A stretch of DNA of 64,000 nucleotides from Bog-756 sp963699055 (GTDB taxonomy: Bacteria; Actinomycetota; Acidimicrobiia; Acidimicrobiales; RAAP-2). The notes beneath the pieces were generated by a model, which saw only the letters and a list, made by a program, of their open reading frames with translations, made no database searches and was not told the origin of the DNA. Location of the stretch: the NCBI GenBank assembly GCA_963699055.1, contig CAVOTA010000001.1, forward strand, positions 1 to 64,000, written 5' to 3'. Below, in pieces: positions 27,748-35,661 of the stretch; positions within the stretch are counted from its first letter, which is position 1; every line of letters begins with the position of its first letter. Position numbers and translations under genes: made by a program.

Positions 27748-28368
27748 CTAGTGGATCGGGGCCAGCCCGAGGAGCTCCCGCCACTGGTTGGTGTCGTTCG
27801 CCTTGGGGAAGGGCTCGGACGGCACCGGCACCCCGAGCCGGTCGCACAGCGGCTCCCAACCGTCGGTCGGGGTCCACTCCAGGAGCCGGGACGGCGGGAT
27901 GGTCCGCCGGACGGCCTCGTTGTGGCGTTCGAAGGCGTCGATCATCACGTCCGGTTCGTCGAACGCGCAGCTGAACCGCTGGTCGAGCAGCCGGTGCATG
28001 GCTTCGAACCAGTGCTCGGTCCCCGCCGGCGCGTGGGTGTAGATGTGGAAGATCGTGTTCCGGGCGCTGCGGTACCACGCCTCGGCGTCGCGCACGGACA
28101 GCACGACGAGCGCCTCGGGATTGGCGATGGTCAGCTCCGGCCAGAAGGCGGCCCCCGGCCAGTCGACGACGGCGGCGTACCCCGAACACATCGCCGTCCA
28201 GTCGACGGGTCGGCCCTCGATGGCCCCGGTCCAGCGCGGGATCTCCGTGGGGTCGACGAACATCTCGTACATGTGGTGGCAGGGTGCGTCGAGCAGCTGC
28301 TCGAGCGCGAGCTTCAGCGAGGTCGTACCGGTCCTGCCCACCCCGGCGCCCACGACGCGGAGGGTCAC
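27748..28368 (-). CDS. Sulfotransferase family protein
   Basis: A 206-residue protein of the single-domain sulfotransferase group. The PAPS-binding P-loop is at the very N terminus (VVGAGVGRTGTTSLKLALEQ), and the second PAPS contact region is LVVLSVRDAEAWYRSARNTI with the conserved Arg and Ser. The acceptor is not predictable; relatives act on small molecules, lipids and glycans, and many are untested. The GTG at 28368 is chosen because the P-loop follows directly; an in-frame ATG upstream would add a tail not seen in the family. It is convergent with the alcohol dehydrogenase. Confidence 0.85.
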   Translation of the reverse strand: MTLRVVGAGVGRTGTTSLKLALEQLLDAPCHHMYEMFVDPTEIPRWTGAIEGRPVDWTAMCSGYAAVVDWPGAAFWPELTIANPEALVVLSVRDAEAWYRSARNTIFHIYTHAPAGTEHWFEAMHRLLDQRFSCAFDEPDVMIDAFERHNEAVRRTIPPSRLLEWTPTDGWEPLCDRLGVPVPSEPFPKANDTNQWRELLGLAPIH

Positions 28369-28538
28369 CGGATCATCCCTCCGTCCGGACGGGCGCACAG
28401 AACATGGGGACCTCATCGTCACGTCCGCACCGATCCTGAACCGCGGATCCAGGGGTCCCGCGGTAGCGCTCAAGGCCTCCGGATACCCGGCCGATGAGAT
28501 CAGGGACCGGCGGCGAGGGTCGAGAGGACGGGACAACC

Positions 28539-28877
28539 ATGGCGAGCGTGCGTCGGCACATCACCAGCACCGAGACGGTCAGCCCTGAGGAGCACGCGGC
28601 CCAGGTGGCGAGCGATCCGGACCTGGCCGGCCAGGTGCACGACCTCCTGGTGCTGGGCGAGCTCGATGACGCCCTGCAGATCGTGGCCGACGAGTCGGGC
28701 GAGATCCAGGCGCTGTGCACCTACATGCCGGTGACCTCCGCCGTCGGGACCAACCAGTCGCTGATCGAGGCCATGCGGTCGATCGAGGCGATCGGCATGC
28801 GCAGCGCCGAACTCGGTGATCCGGTGCAGGCCATGTGGTGCCGGATGCTCAATCACCGCCTGGAGGGTGAGCAGTAG
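28539..28877 (+). CDS. Hypothetical protein, 112 residues
   Basis: A small soluble acidic protein with ATG at 28539 and GAGAGGACG before it. It is largely helical: VSPEEHAAQVASDPDLAGQV, LLVLGELDDALQIVADESGE and NQSLIEAMRSIEAIGMRSAE. A single Cys-containing LCTYMPVTSAV loop and a second Cys in MWCRMLNH are present. I do not recognise the family. The frame is divergent from the sulfotransferase and its stop falls 4 bases before the convergent ATP-grasp stop, so it is tightly fitted between real genes, which supports it. Confidence 0.6.
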   Translation: MASVRRHITSTETVSPEEHAAQVASDPDLAGQVHDLLVLGELDDALQIVADESGEIQALCTYMPVTSAVGTNQSLIEAMRSIEAIGMRSAELGDPVQAMWCRMLNHRLEGEQ

Positions 28878-28881
28878 CCCG

Positions 28882-30114
28882 CTACGGCGACCCGCGCAGG
28901 ATCTCCCGCCACCCTTCCGGCGTCAGTGCGTAATTGGTCACGGCCCCGGAGGAGAACATCGACCACAGGGTCGGCCGGATGAGCGTGGCGAGGGTGGCAA
29001 CCACCACCGGGACGGCGCTGCGGAGGTCGTGGCGCCACGGCGTCAGCTCCTCGGCGCTGTTGCGATAGCGACCCCGCCGGCCCGCGGCGGCGCCGACTTC
29101 GGCGAGCACGGCCCGACGGGTGCCCGCGCCCTGGGCGGTGCCGAGGACGGCCAGGACCACCTGGTGGGTGGCGACGCCCGGCACCGACGGGGACTGTGCC
29201 GCCGGCGTGGTGCCCGAGCCGATCTCGAGGAGCGGCGAGACCAGATCGACCCCGGACCGCCACGCGTTGCCCGGCTCCACCAGGCGGGGGTTGATGTCGA
29301 TGAGCGTCGGCCCACCGTCGGTCCAGATGGCGTCGGCCGACAGCGCGCCGTGCCAGCCGAGCCCTGCACCCAGGACCTCGAGGTGGTCCCGGATCTCGCC
29401 CAGGTCGATGCTCCGCTTGTGACTCGCCCCGCCCCGCACGCCCTCGTGGACGCGGAGGTTGGCATGAGCGGCGACCAGGGTCCCGTCGGAAAACACGGCC
29501 TGGACCATGACCAGTGGACCGTCGGCGGGCGTCTGGACGAGCACCCCGCCGTCGGCGAAGGTGCCGTCGGCGTCGAGCGTCCCCACCAGTTCCTGCATCG
29601 ACGCCCGGTCGGTGACGTGGCGGACCCCGGTGGCGGCGGTGCCGATCGGCGTCTTCACGAACACCGGCAGGTCGTCCCAGGCGGCCAGCTCCGACGCGGT
29701 GGCGACCACGGCACCCGGCGGCTGGGGCAGGCCCAGTTCGAGCAGTGTCGCCCGTGCGGCGATCTTGTCCTGCACCTTGACCAGCGCCTCGAACGCAGGG
29801 ACGACGGTGGCCACCCCGGCGGCGCGCAGGACGTCCGACGACCGGGACAGGACGGCCACCTGTTCCTGGGTGGGCAGGAGCAGGTCGAAGGACCCCGAGC
29901 GGTAGACGGCGAGTGCGGCCTCCAGCCAGGCGAACGGGCCGGCACCGTAGGGGGGCACGGGGTGGAGGCGACGGACGTGGCGGGTGAACCGGGTGAGGGC
30001 CAGCCGGTCCGGGGTGAGCACCTCGACGACGTGGCCGGCGGCGGACAGCTGGGTGGCGACCTGGCGGGCGGTCAAACCCGATCCGTCGCTCAGGAGTACC
30101 CGCACCTCCCCCAT
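28882..30114 (-). CDS. ATP-grasp domain ligase
   Basis: A 410-residue enzyme of the carbamoyl-phosphate-synthase/ATP-grasp type. An N-terminal pre-grasp fold (RVLLSDGSGLTARQVATQL, then LLLPTQEQVAVL) is followed by the ATP site LPVFVKTPIGTAATGVRHV, the acidic WHGALSADAIWTDGGPTLID strand, and the metal-ligand motif DINPRLVEPGNAW. The C-terminal 100 residues include a hydrophobic PVVVATLATLIRPTLW stretch. Such free-standing ligases join a carboxylate to an amine, or modify peptides; the substrate is open. It is flanked by unrelated genes on both sides. Confidence 0.85.
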   Translation of the reverse strand: MGEVRVLLSDGSGLTARQVATQLSAAGHVVEVLTPDRLALTRFTRHVRRLHPVPPYGAGPFAWLEAALAVYRSGSFDLLLPTQEQVAVLSRSSDVLRAAGVATVVPAFEALVKVQDKIAARATLLELGLPQPPGAVVATASELAAWDDLPVFVKTPIGTAATGVRHVTDRASMQELVGTLDADGTFADGGVLVQTPADGPLVMVQAVFSDGTLVAAHANLRVHEGVRGGASHKRSIDLGEIRDHLEVLGAGLGWHGALSADAIWTDGGPTLIDINPRLVEPGNAWRSGVDLVSPLLEIGSGTTPAAQSPSVPGVATHQVVLAVLGTAQGAGTRRAVLAEVGAAAGRRGRYRNSAEELTPWRHDLRSAVPVVVATLATLIRPTLWSMFSSGAVTNYALTPEGWREILRGSP

Positions 30115-30305
30115 GGTGGCACAGCGGTGCGCACCGACCGCCGGTGGGCGGTGGCTCCGGGGGGTCGTCGGACGGACCCGACCGCGACGTGACCAAGGAC
30201 CCTTGCCGATGGTCGGGTGCCGGTCGACGATGGAGGGAGCGGTCGGGCGTGTCCGGCTACGGTCCGTACCGGTCGCACGGATCGCGGACGACGGGAGGTA
30301 TCGGC

Positions 30306-30509
30306 ATGGGCATCCTCTTCCTGCTGGGCATGATGGTGTGCTGCGCCGGGATCACCCGGCTGTTCGTCGTGGTCGCCCAGTGGTCCATCGACTCCACCCG
30401 TGAGGGTCGGCGGGAGATCGAGGGCTGCACGGCGGTCGGGTCGTGGGAGGTGCCCGACACCGTGCCGTCGGCGTGGGTGGACGCCTACCGCGCCGAGCAG
30501 GGCGGCTGA
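30306..30509 (+). CDS. Small membrane protein, 67 residues
   Basis: Starts MGILFLLGMMVCCAGITRLF, a transmembrane helix with two adjacent Cys, followed by a charged cytoplasmic tail (STREGRREIEGCTAVG) with a third Cys and an acidic end. GGGAGG lies 7 bases before the ATG, a strong ribosome-binding site. No family is recognised. It stands alone between an ATP-grasp gene and an MFS exporter, facing the latter. The Cys pair in a short helix could be a metal or redox site, but nothing shows it. Confidence 0.6.
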   Translation: MGILFLLGMMVCCAGITRLFVVVAQWSIDSTREGRREIEGCTAVGSWEVPDTVPSAWVDAYRAEQGG

Positions 30510-30546
30510 CGGTCGATCCTGGTCCGGCGGGTGTGCCGCAGTGGCC

Positions 30547-30561
30547 GGTCCGGTGCGGACC
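30547..30561. terminator. Short GC hairpin between convergent genes
   Basis: GGTCCG-GTG-CGGACC is a perfect 6-bp stem with a 3-base loop in the gap between the small membrane gene and the MFS gene. Confidence 0.4.
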
Positions 30562-30595
30562 CGCTCATCGCGTGCGGTCGCCGCGGGGCGGACAG

Positions 30596-32152
30596 CTACT
30601 CGGGGATGACCTCGGCCACGTCGTCGAGGTTGGCGGTCTCGGCGTCCTCCAGCTCGTGCAGGGTGCCCGGCTCGGCGACCAGCGGACCGGGTAGGAACAG
30701 GGCGGGCAGCACGGCGAGGGCGCAGACGGCGAACGACCACCAGAAGGAGGTGGCGAACGCCTGGGCCAGGCGGTCGGCGATGGTGACCGGCAGCGCGCCG
30801 GTGGGCATCGAGCCCAGGCTCGGAGGGTGGTGGGGGAACTGGTCGGTGATGGCGTGCTGGAGGACCACGGCGAACACCGCCACGCCGATCGACCCACCGA
30901 CCTGGCGGATGATGTTCGTCGAGGTACTGGCCCGGGGCACCTCCTCGTGGGACAGCCCGCGGTAGGACGCGGCGAACACCGGCATCATGCCGAAGCCGAG
31001 GCCGATGCCCCGGACGAACAGGGCGACGGCCAGGAAGGTGTAGTCGGTGGTGCCGGAGACCTGGGTGTAGGCGAGGGTCCCGAGGGCCAGCAGGGCCATG
31101 CCGACCGGGACCGTCCTGCGGGTCCCGTACCGGTCGGCCATCTTGGCCGACGTCCGCATGACCAGCGCCGCCCCGATCCCCTGGGGTGCCATGAGCAGCC
31201 CGGCCTTCCAGGCCGACTCGCCGCGGACGATCTCGTAGTACAGCGGCAGCAGGAACATGGTGCCGTAGAGGGTGGCGCCCACCAGGAAGATGCAGATCGA
31301 CGCCACGGTGAAGTTGAACCGCTTGTACAGGCGGAGGTCGAGCAGCGGTTCCGGAGCTCGGAGAGATCGGAGCACGAAGCCGAGGATCAGCACCGCCGAG
31401 ACGGCCAGGCTGAGCTGCACGCTCCGTGACGAGAACCCGCCCTCGCTCCCGACCTCGGCGAGCCCGTAGACCAGCAGCGACAGCCCGGGCGCCAGCAGGA
31501 GGAAGCCGGCGACGTCGAGTTTGTGGGTACGGTCGCCCGTGGAGCGGGGCAGGAACCGGGAGCCCAGGACGAGCGCCACGATGCCGATCGGGACGTTGAT
31601 GAAGAAGATCCACCGCCACGAGAAGTTGGACACGATCAGGCCGCCCAGGACCGGGCCGAGGATCGGGCCGAGCAGTGTCGGCACCCCGATCAGCGCCATG
31701 ACCTTGTTCATCTTGTCGGGCCCCGCGGTCCGGGCCATGATCGTCTGCCCGACGGGCATGATCATGCCGCCGCCCAGTCCCTGCAGCACGCGGAAGGCGA
31801 CCAGCACCCCGGCCGACCAGGCGAGCCCGCAGGCCGCCGACCCGGTGATGAACAGCGCCAGGGAGACGAGGTAGACGGGCTTGGCCCCGAACCGGTGGAC
31901 GGCCCAGCCGCTCAGGGGGATGACCACGGCCAGCGCCAGCAGATAGCCGGTGGTGACCCACTGGATGGTGGTGATGGTGGTGTGGAAGTCGCGGGCCAGG
32001 GTGGCCAGCGCCACGGCCACGATGGTGGTGTCGAGGATGGCCATGATGGTGCCCAGCACCACCACGACGCCCACCCGCTTGACCTCGGGGGAGAGGCGGT
32101 CGTCGATGGGTGCCGGCACCGCCCCCGGTGCCCCCGTGTCCGCTGTGGTCAT
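30596..32152 (-). CDS. MFS exporter, DHA2 (EmrB/QacA) type
   Basis: A 518-residue 14-helix drug:proton antiporter. The first helix carries GTIMAILDTTIVAVALATLA (the DHA2 motif D1), the A-like motif is SGWAVHRFGAKPVYLVSLAL, and motif C is GVPTLLGPILGPVLGGLIV. It would export an unknown toxic compound with proton exchange. GAGGGGA precedes the ATG, and a TAGCGT about 45 bases upstream may be the -10. A TetR gene follows upstream on the same strand, 100 bases away, but that regulator looks directed at the divergent epimerase. Confidence 0.92.
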   Translation of the reverse strand: MTTADTGAPGAVPAPIDDRLSPEVKRVGVVVVLGTIMAILDTTIVAVALATLARDFHTTITTIQWVTTGYLLALAVVIPLSGWAVHRFGAKPVYLVSLALFITGSAACGLAWSAGVLVAFRVLQGLGGGMIMPVGQTIMARTAGPDKMNKVMALIGVPTLLGPILGPVLGGLIVSNFSWRWIFFINVPIGIVALVLGSRFLPRSTGDRTHKLDVAGFLLLAPGLSLLVYGLAEVGSEGGFSSRSVQLSLAVSAVLILGFVLRSLRAPEPLLDLRLYKRFNFTVASICIFLVGATLYGTMFLLPLYYEIVRGESAWKAGLLMAPQGIGAALVMRTSAKMADRYGTRRTVPVGMALLALGTLAYTQVSGTTDYTFLAVALFVRGIGLGFGMMPVFAASYRGLSHEEVPRASTSTNIIRQVGGSIGVAVFAVVLQHAITDQFPHHPPSLGSMPTGALPVTIADRLAQAFATSFWWSFAVCALAVLPALFLPGPLVAEPGTLHELEDAETANLDDVAEVIPE

Positions 32153-32252
32153 CGGCTCCCCTCGGATGCGTGCCGGTCGGGCGCGCCGTGGCCGACGCTA
32201 CACGGGGACGGCAGGGTGTCCCCAGTCGGGTCGGGCCGTCCGGTCGGGGCGG

Positions 32253-32819
32253 TCACCCGGTCGCCGCCACGGCCTGTAGCTCGCCGAACACGTCGCGCAT
32301 CAGCTCGGACAGGGTCCGCGTCGCGTCCCCGTCGACCCAGCGCTCGAACGCCACCTTGAACACGGTGATGGCCACCTCGGCGGTCAGCCGGGCGGCGGCG
32401 GCACCGGCGCCCCGTCCCTCGAGCGCACCCGACAGGGCCGCGGTCAGCGTGGCCAACTTGATCAGCTCGCGCTCTTGGAGCTCGGGGTTCGAGGAGATCA
32501 CCGAATGGCGCTGTACGGCAAAGGCGCGCCCGTCCCGGAAGCGCTCCCCCACGGCATCGAGGCCGATGGCCGCCGCCTCCATGGGCGTCCGGTCCGCCGG
32601 GGCGCCGACGACGGCGGACACGAGCAGCTCCTGCAGCATCGGCGCTCCGGCGAACAGGACCTCGCGCTTGTCGGCGTAGTGGCGGAAGAACGTGCGCTCG
32701 GTCAGCCCGGCGCGCTGGGCGATCTCGGCCACGGTGGTCTGCTCGAATCCCTGCTCGAGGTAGAGCGACATCGCCGCCCGCTCGAGTCTGCCGAGCGCAT
32801 TCGGCTCCCATCGACCCAT
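32253..32819 (-). CDS. TetR-family regulator
   Basis: A 188-residue protein with HTH LERAAMSLYLEQGFEQTTVA then QRAGLTERTFFRHYADKREV. The remainder is helical, with a conserved VAITVFKVAFERWVDG segment. ATG at 32819 is chosen because TACGAT lies 6 bases upstream (leaderless); the longer frame to 32852 would begin before the transcript. It is divergent from an NAD-dependent epimerase, and a perfect 12-bp inverted repeat lies in the 116-base gap, probably its operator. Confidence 0.9.
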   Translation of the reverse strand: MGRWEPNALGRLERAAMSLYLEQGFEQTTVAEIAQRAGLTERTFFRHYADKREVLFAGAPMLQELLVSAVVGAPADRTPMEAAAIGLDAVGERFRDGRAFAVQRHSVISSNPELQERELIKLATLTAALSGALEGRGAGAAAARLTAEVAITVFKVAFERWVDGDATRTLSELMRDVFGELQAVAATG

Positions 32820-32831
32820 GCACGGATCGTA
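32820..32831 (-). promoter_or_regulatory. Leaderless promoter of the TetR gene
   Basis: Minus-strand TACGAT (32831-32826), 6 bases, ATG at 32819. Confidence 0.5.
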
Positions 32832-32835
32832 TCCG

Positions 32836-32889
32836 ATGACAGGGACTGACATGCCGTGGTAGAGTGATGTCAGGCAATGACATCACTCT
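32836..32889 (+). promoter_or_regulatory. Epimerase promoter with perfect 12-bp palindromic operator
   Basis: AGAGTGATGTCA (32861-32872) and TGACATCACTCT (32878-32889) are exact inverted copies with a 5-base spacer. The plus-strand promoter is ATGACA (32836-32841), 18 bases, TAGAGT (32860-32865), so the operator begins inside the -10 and covers the transcription start. A further TGACAT half-site sits at 32847-32852. Confidence 0.7.
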
Positions 32890-32935
32890 CCCGCCCGAGC
32901 CCGAGGCGGCGGCCCACCACCAGGAGGTACCTGCC

Positions 32936-33844
32936 ATGCGCATCTTCGTCACCGGGGCATCCGGCTTCATCGGATCCGCGGTCGTCCCCGAACTGCTGGC
33001 CGCCGGCCACCAGGCCGTCGGCCTCGCCCGCTCGGACGCGTCGGCCGCGGCCGTGGCCGACGCCGGTGCCGAGGTGCACCGGGGCTCGCTCGACGACCTC
33101 GACAGCCTCCGCACCGGGGCCGAGGGCGCCGACGGGGTGATCCACCTCGCCTTCAACCACGACTTCACCGACATGGAGGGCGCCGCCCGCACTGACCTGG
33201 CCGCCATCGAGGCCATGGGCGAGGTGCTCGCGGGGACGGGCAAGGCCTTCGTGGGCACGTCGGGGACGTTGACCCTGGCCATGGGGGGCGTGGCCCCGGG
33301 CCCCGACGGACTCGGGACCGAGGACCAGTTCCCCGGGAACGGCCCGGGCCGTATCGCCTCGGAGTTCGCCGTGGTCGCCATGGCCGACCGCGGGGTGCGC
33401 TCGTCGGTCGTCCGCCTCGCCCCGTCGGTCCACGGGGTGGACGACCACGGATTCGTGCCCCGGCTGATCACCATCGCCCGCGACACGAGGGTGTCGGCCT
33501 ATGTCGGCGACGGCGCCAGCCGCTGGCCCGCCGTGCACCGCACGGACGCGGCGCGGCTCTACCGGCTCGCCGTCGAGTCCGCGCCGGCCGGCACCCGGCT
33601 GCACGGGGTGGGCGACCAGGGCGTGCCGTTCCGGGAGATCGCCGGGGCCATCGGCCGGCACCTCGACGTGCCGGTGGTCGCCGTCACCCCGGACGAGGCC
33701 TACGCGCGGCTCGACTTCCTCGGCATCCTCGCCCAGCTCGACAACCCGACCTCCAGTGCCCGCACCCAGGAACTGCTCGGGTGGCGTCCCGAGGGACCGG
33801 GACTGCTGGCCGACCTCGACGAGGGCCACTACTTCACCTCGTAG
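32936..33844 (+). CDS. NAD(P)-dependent epimerase/dehydratase, extended SDR
   Basis: A 302-residue Rossmann protein. It opens MRIFVTGASGFIGSAVVPEL with the GxxGxxG cofactor motif, followed by a GVIHLAFNHDF loop. The usual YxxxK catalytic pair is not visible; the region where it should be reads GRIASEFAVVAMADRGVRSS, so the active site is atypical, as in atypical SDR oxidoreductases. AGGAGG (32922-32927) sits 8 bases from the ATG and decides this start over an ATG 72 bases upstream that would lie in the operator. Likely repressed by the divergent TetR. Confidence 0.88.
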   Translation: MRIFVTGASGFIGSAVVPELLAAGHQAVGLARSDASAAAVADAGAEVHRGSLDDLDSLRTGAEGADGVIHLAFNHDFTDMEGAARTDLAAIEAMGEVLAGTGKAFVGTSGTLTLAMGGVAPGPDGLGTEDQFPGNGPGRIASEFAVVAMADRGVRSSVVRLAPSVHGVDDHGFVPRLITIARDTRVSAYVGDGASRWPAVHRTDAARLYRLAVESAPAGTRLHGVGDQGVPFREIAGAIGRHLDVPVVAVTPDEAYARLDFLGILAQLDNPTSSARTQELLGWRPEGPGLLADLDEGHYFTS

Positions 33845-33900
33845 GATCCGGCCCGGGGCCCGCGCGACGGGGTGGTCCCACCGGCGCGGTGCAGGCGACC

Positions 33901-35181
33901 CTATCCGGGTCGGGCGCCGGTGGCGGGAGCGGTCGGGCCGGTCCGCAGCTCGACCGGCGTGCCGCGGTCCTCGAAGGCGAACGCCGCTCCCGTGCTGAAC
34001 TTCGTCAGCAGCACGTCGTCGGGCTCCGGCGAGGGGGAGTCACCCCGCACCACCTCGACGACGAGCCCGTGGTCGTCGTCGGACACCGCTGCGCACCGGA
34101 GCCGGTCGTCCAGCACGCGCACGATGGCGTCGAGCGGTGCGAGGTGGTCGGCGTCGAGCATCGACGGCCACGCCCCGTCGGCCTGGGCGTCGGTGTCGCG
34201 CGGGATGCGGACCAGCAGGTGGGCGCCGTGCTCGATATCGCAGCGCACGTACCCGTAGGGGAGCAGCCCCGGGTGGAGCCGGAGCAGGGTGGCCACACCG
34301 TCGAGCGTGCGGGGAAGGGCGAAGGCGTCGCGCAGCCGTTCGGCGGCCACCCCGGCCACCCCGGCGAATTGGTGCCGTCCGAACTCGACGGCGTCGGCCG
34401 GCGAGGGGGTGCGGGCGGCGGTGGCCGCCAGGAACGAGAGGGCGAGGAGATGGCCCTGGAGGCAGACCTCCTCGGCGATGCGGCGCAGGGCCGAGGCCGA
34501 CCACCGGGTGAGGTCGAGGTCCGCCTCGAGCGGGCCGGCGTAGTCGTGGCGCCCCGGGTCGTCGGGGTCGATGGGGGCGAGCTCCACGGTGGCGGCCCGG
34601 GTGGCGGCCATCGCCTTCGCCTCCTCGGGGACCGGGACGGCAGGATGGTCGGCTGCGATCGTCACCGTCCAGGCGCAGTGGGGCGACCGGTCGGCCGGAA
34701 CCCGGGGCGGGCGGTGGACCGGCCGGACCTGGGCCCGGGGGTTCGATGCGGTGGCGGTGGCGTCGAAGGTGGGGTCCTCGATGTCGTGGCACATCGCCCG
34801 GACGTAGTCGGGGCCCATCGGCTCCACGTCCATGAGGGCGCCGCAGTGGTCGAGGTGGAACTCGCCGTGGTCGTGGTCGTGGACGGTGTACCGGAAGTCC
34901 ATGAACTGGGGCGGGGCGCCGACGTCGATCTGCATGCCCTTGAAGATGGTCTCCACGGCGTCGCCCTCGAACCCGAGGGCCTGCTGCATGCGCCGGGAGT
35001 AGACGGGACTGGCCCCCATCCACTCCTCGATGGCGATGTCGCGCATGCCGTCGCGGCCGAAGGCCCCGATGAGGTGGGGCATGCCGGCCCGGTCGATCAG
35101 GTGTCCGGCCAGGAGGTACTCGGGGACCAGTCGGGCGAGGTCCTCGCGGCCCAGGCCGTCGAGTCCGGGTCCGGAGGTCAC
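33901..35181 (-). CDS. Conserved-looking protein of unknown function
   Basis: A 426-residue soluble protein that I cannot place. The N-terminal half is acidic and aromatic, with LLAGHLIDRAGMPHLIGAFG, EEWMGASPVYSRRMQQALGF and FMDFRYTVHDHDHGEFHLDH. The last continues into CGALMDVEPMGPDYVRAMCHD, so this stretch has six His and a Cys that could bind metal. The second half has VRCDIEHGAHLLVRIPRDTD. No signal peptide or membrane helix. GTG at 35181 was chosen because a TGGACA-N17-TACGAT promoter lies just upstream. The upstream operator resembles that of the CYP51 cluster, hinting at a shared regulator. Confidence 0.8.
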   Translation of the reverse strand: MTSGPGLDGLGREDLARLVPEYLLAGHLIDRAGMPHLIGAFGRDGMRDIAIEEWMGASPVYSRRMQQALGFEGDAVETIFKGMQIDVGAPPQFMDFRYTVHDHDHGEFHLDHCGALMDVEPMGPDYVRAMCHDIEDPTFDATATASNPRAQVRPVHRPPRVPADRSPHCAWTVTIAADHPAVPVPEEAKAMAATRAATVELAPIDPDDPGRHDYAGPLEADLDLTRWSASALRRIAEEVCLQGHLLALSFLAATAARTPSPADAVEFGRHQFAGVAGVAAERLRDAFALPRTLDGVATLLRLHPGLLPYGYVRCDIEHGAHLLVRIPRDTDAQADGAWPSMLDADHLAPLDAIVRVLDDRLRCAAVSDDDHGLVVEVVRGDSPSPEPDDVLLTKFSTGAAFAFEDRGTPVELRTGPTAPATGARPG

Positions 35182-35210
35182 GGTGCCGGTCGGTCGGTGT
35201 GCACGCAGCC

Positions 35211-35268
35211 ATCGTAGGAGGGAGGTGGACACGTGTCCAGACGGGCTGCCAGACAGGTGTCCACCTCC
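35211..35268 (-). promoter_or_regulatory. Promoter and operator palindromes of the 426-residue gene
   Basis: On the minus strand TGGACA (35239-35234), 17 bases, TACGAT (35216-35211) form a well spaced promoter. TGGACACGTGTCCA (35226-35239) is a perfect palindrome over the -35. GGAGGTGGACAC (35221-35232) is repeated inverted as GTGTCCACCTCC (35257-35268). GTGTC-N14-GACAG (35233-35256) has the spacing of the operator at 43890-43913. Confidence 0.6.
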
Positions 35269-35392
35269 ATGCGGGGGCCATCGGACCGGGCGGCCGGGGT
35301 GCCCGAAGGGGCCCGGCCGGTGGTGGATGTCACCTCCTGGAAACGTCCCGTTCACCTGTCCGTGGATGAACCGGATCGGCGCGCGCCGTTGG

Positions 35393-35622
35393 TACGATGA
35401 GCGGACCAGAGAGAGGAGGTGGTCCAACTGAGCAATCAACGTTTCGGGACCCTGGAGGTGGCTGGCCGCTGAGGCGGCTCGCTGTACCACCTGGCGAAAC
35501 CCAGCCAGACACCCACCGCGAGTACCAGCCGGACCGTGGTCCCATCCGGCGCCGTACGGGCCTCTCGGTGTTCAACGCAGCAACCAGTACCCGAAGGGCG
35601 TCTCTCCGGAGGCGCCCTTCGG
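35393..35622 (+). ncRNA. Candidate structured RNA or leader region
   Basis: A 230-base plus-strand stretch without a convincing gene. TACGAT (35393-35398) may be a -10. Then GGACCA-N11-TGGTCC (35403-35425) forms a hairpin whose loop holds GAGGAGG; GCCGC-TGAG-GCGGC (near 35465-35478) and GCCGGA-N11-TCCGGC (35528-35550) are further hairpins. CCGAAGGGCG-N12-CGCCCTTCGG (35591-35622) is a strong terminal stem, which could equally end the minus-strand antiporter transcript. A 14-codon frame from CTG at 35428 follows the looped ribosome-binding site. No known RNA family is recognised. Confidence 0.3.
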
Positions 35623-35661
35623 CGCGCTCTGGGCAGCTGGGCCCGTGCGCCAGGACCGGGA

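Noticed and set aside
35428..35472. A 14-codon peptide gene from CTG, as a firm CDS
   Set aside because: CTG start and short length; kept only as a note within the candidate RNA.
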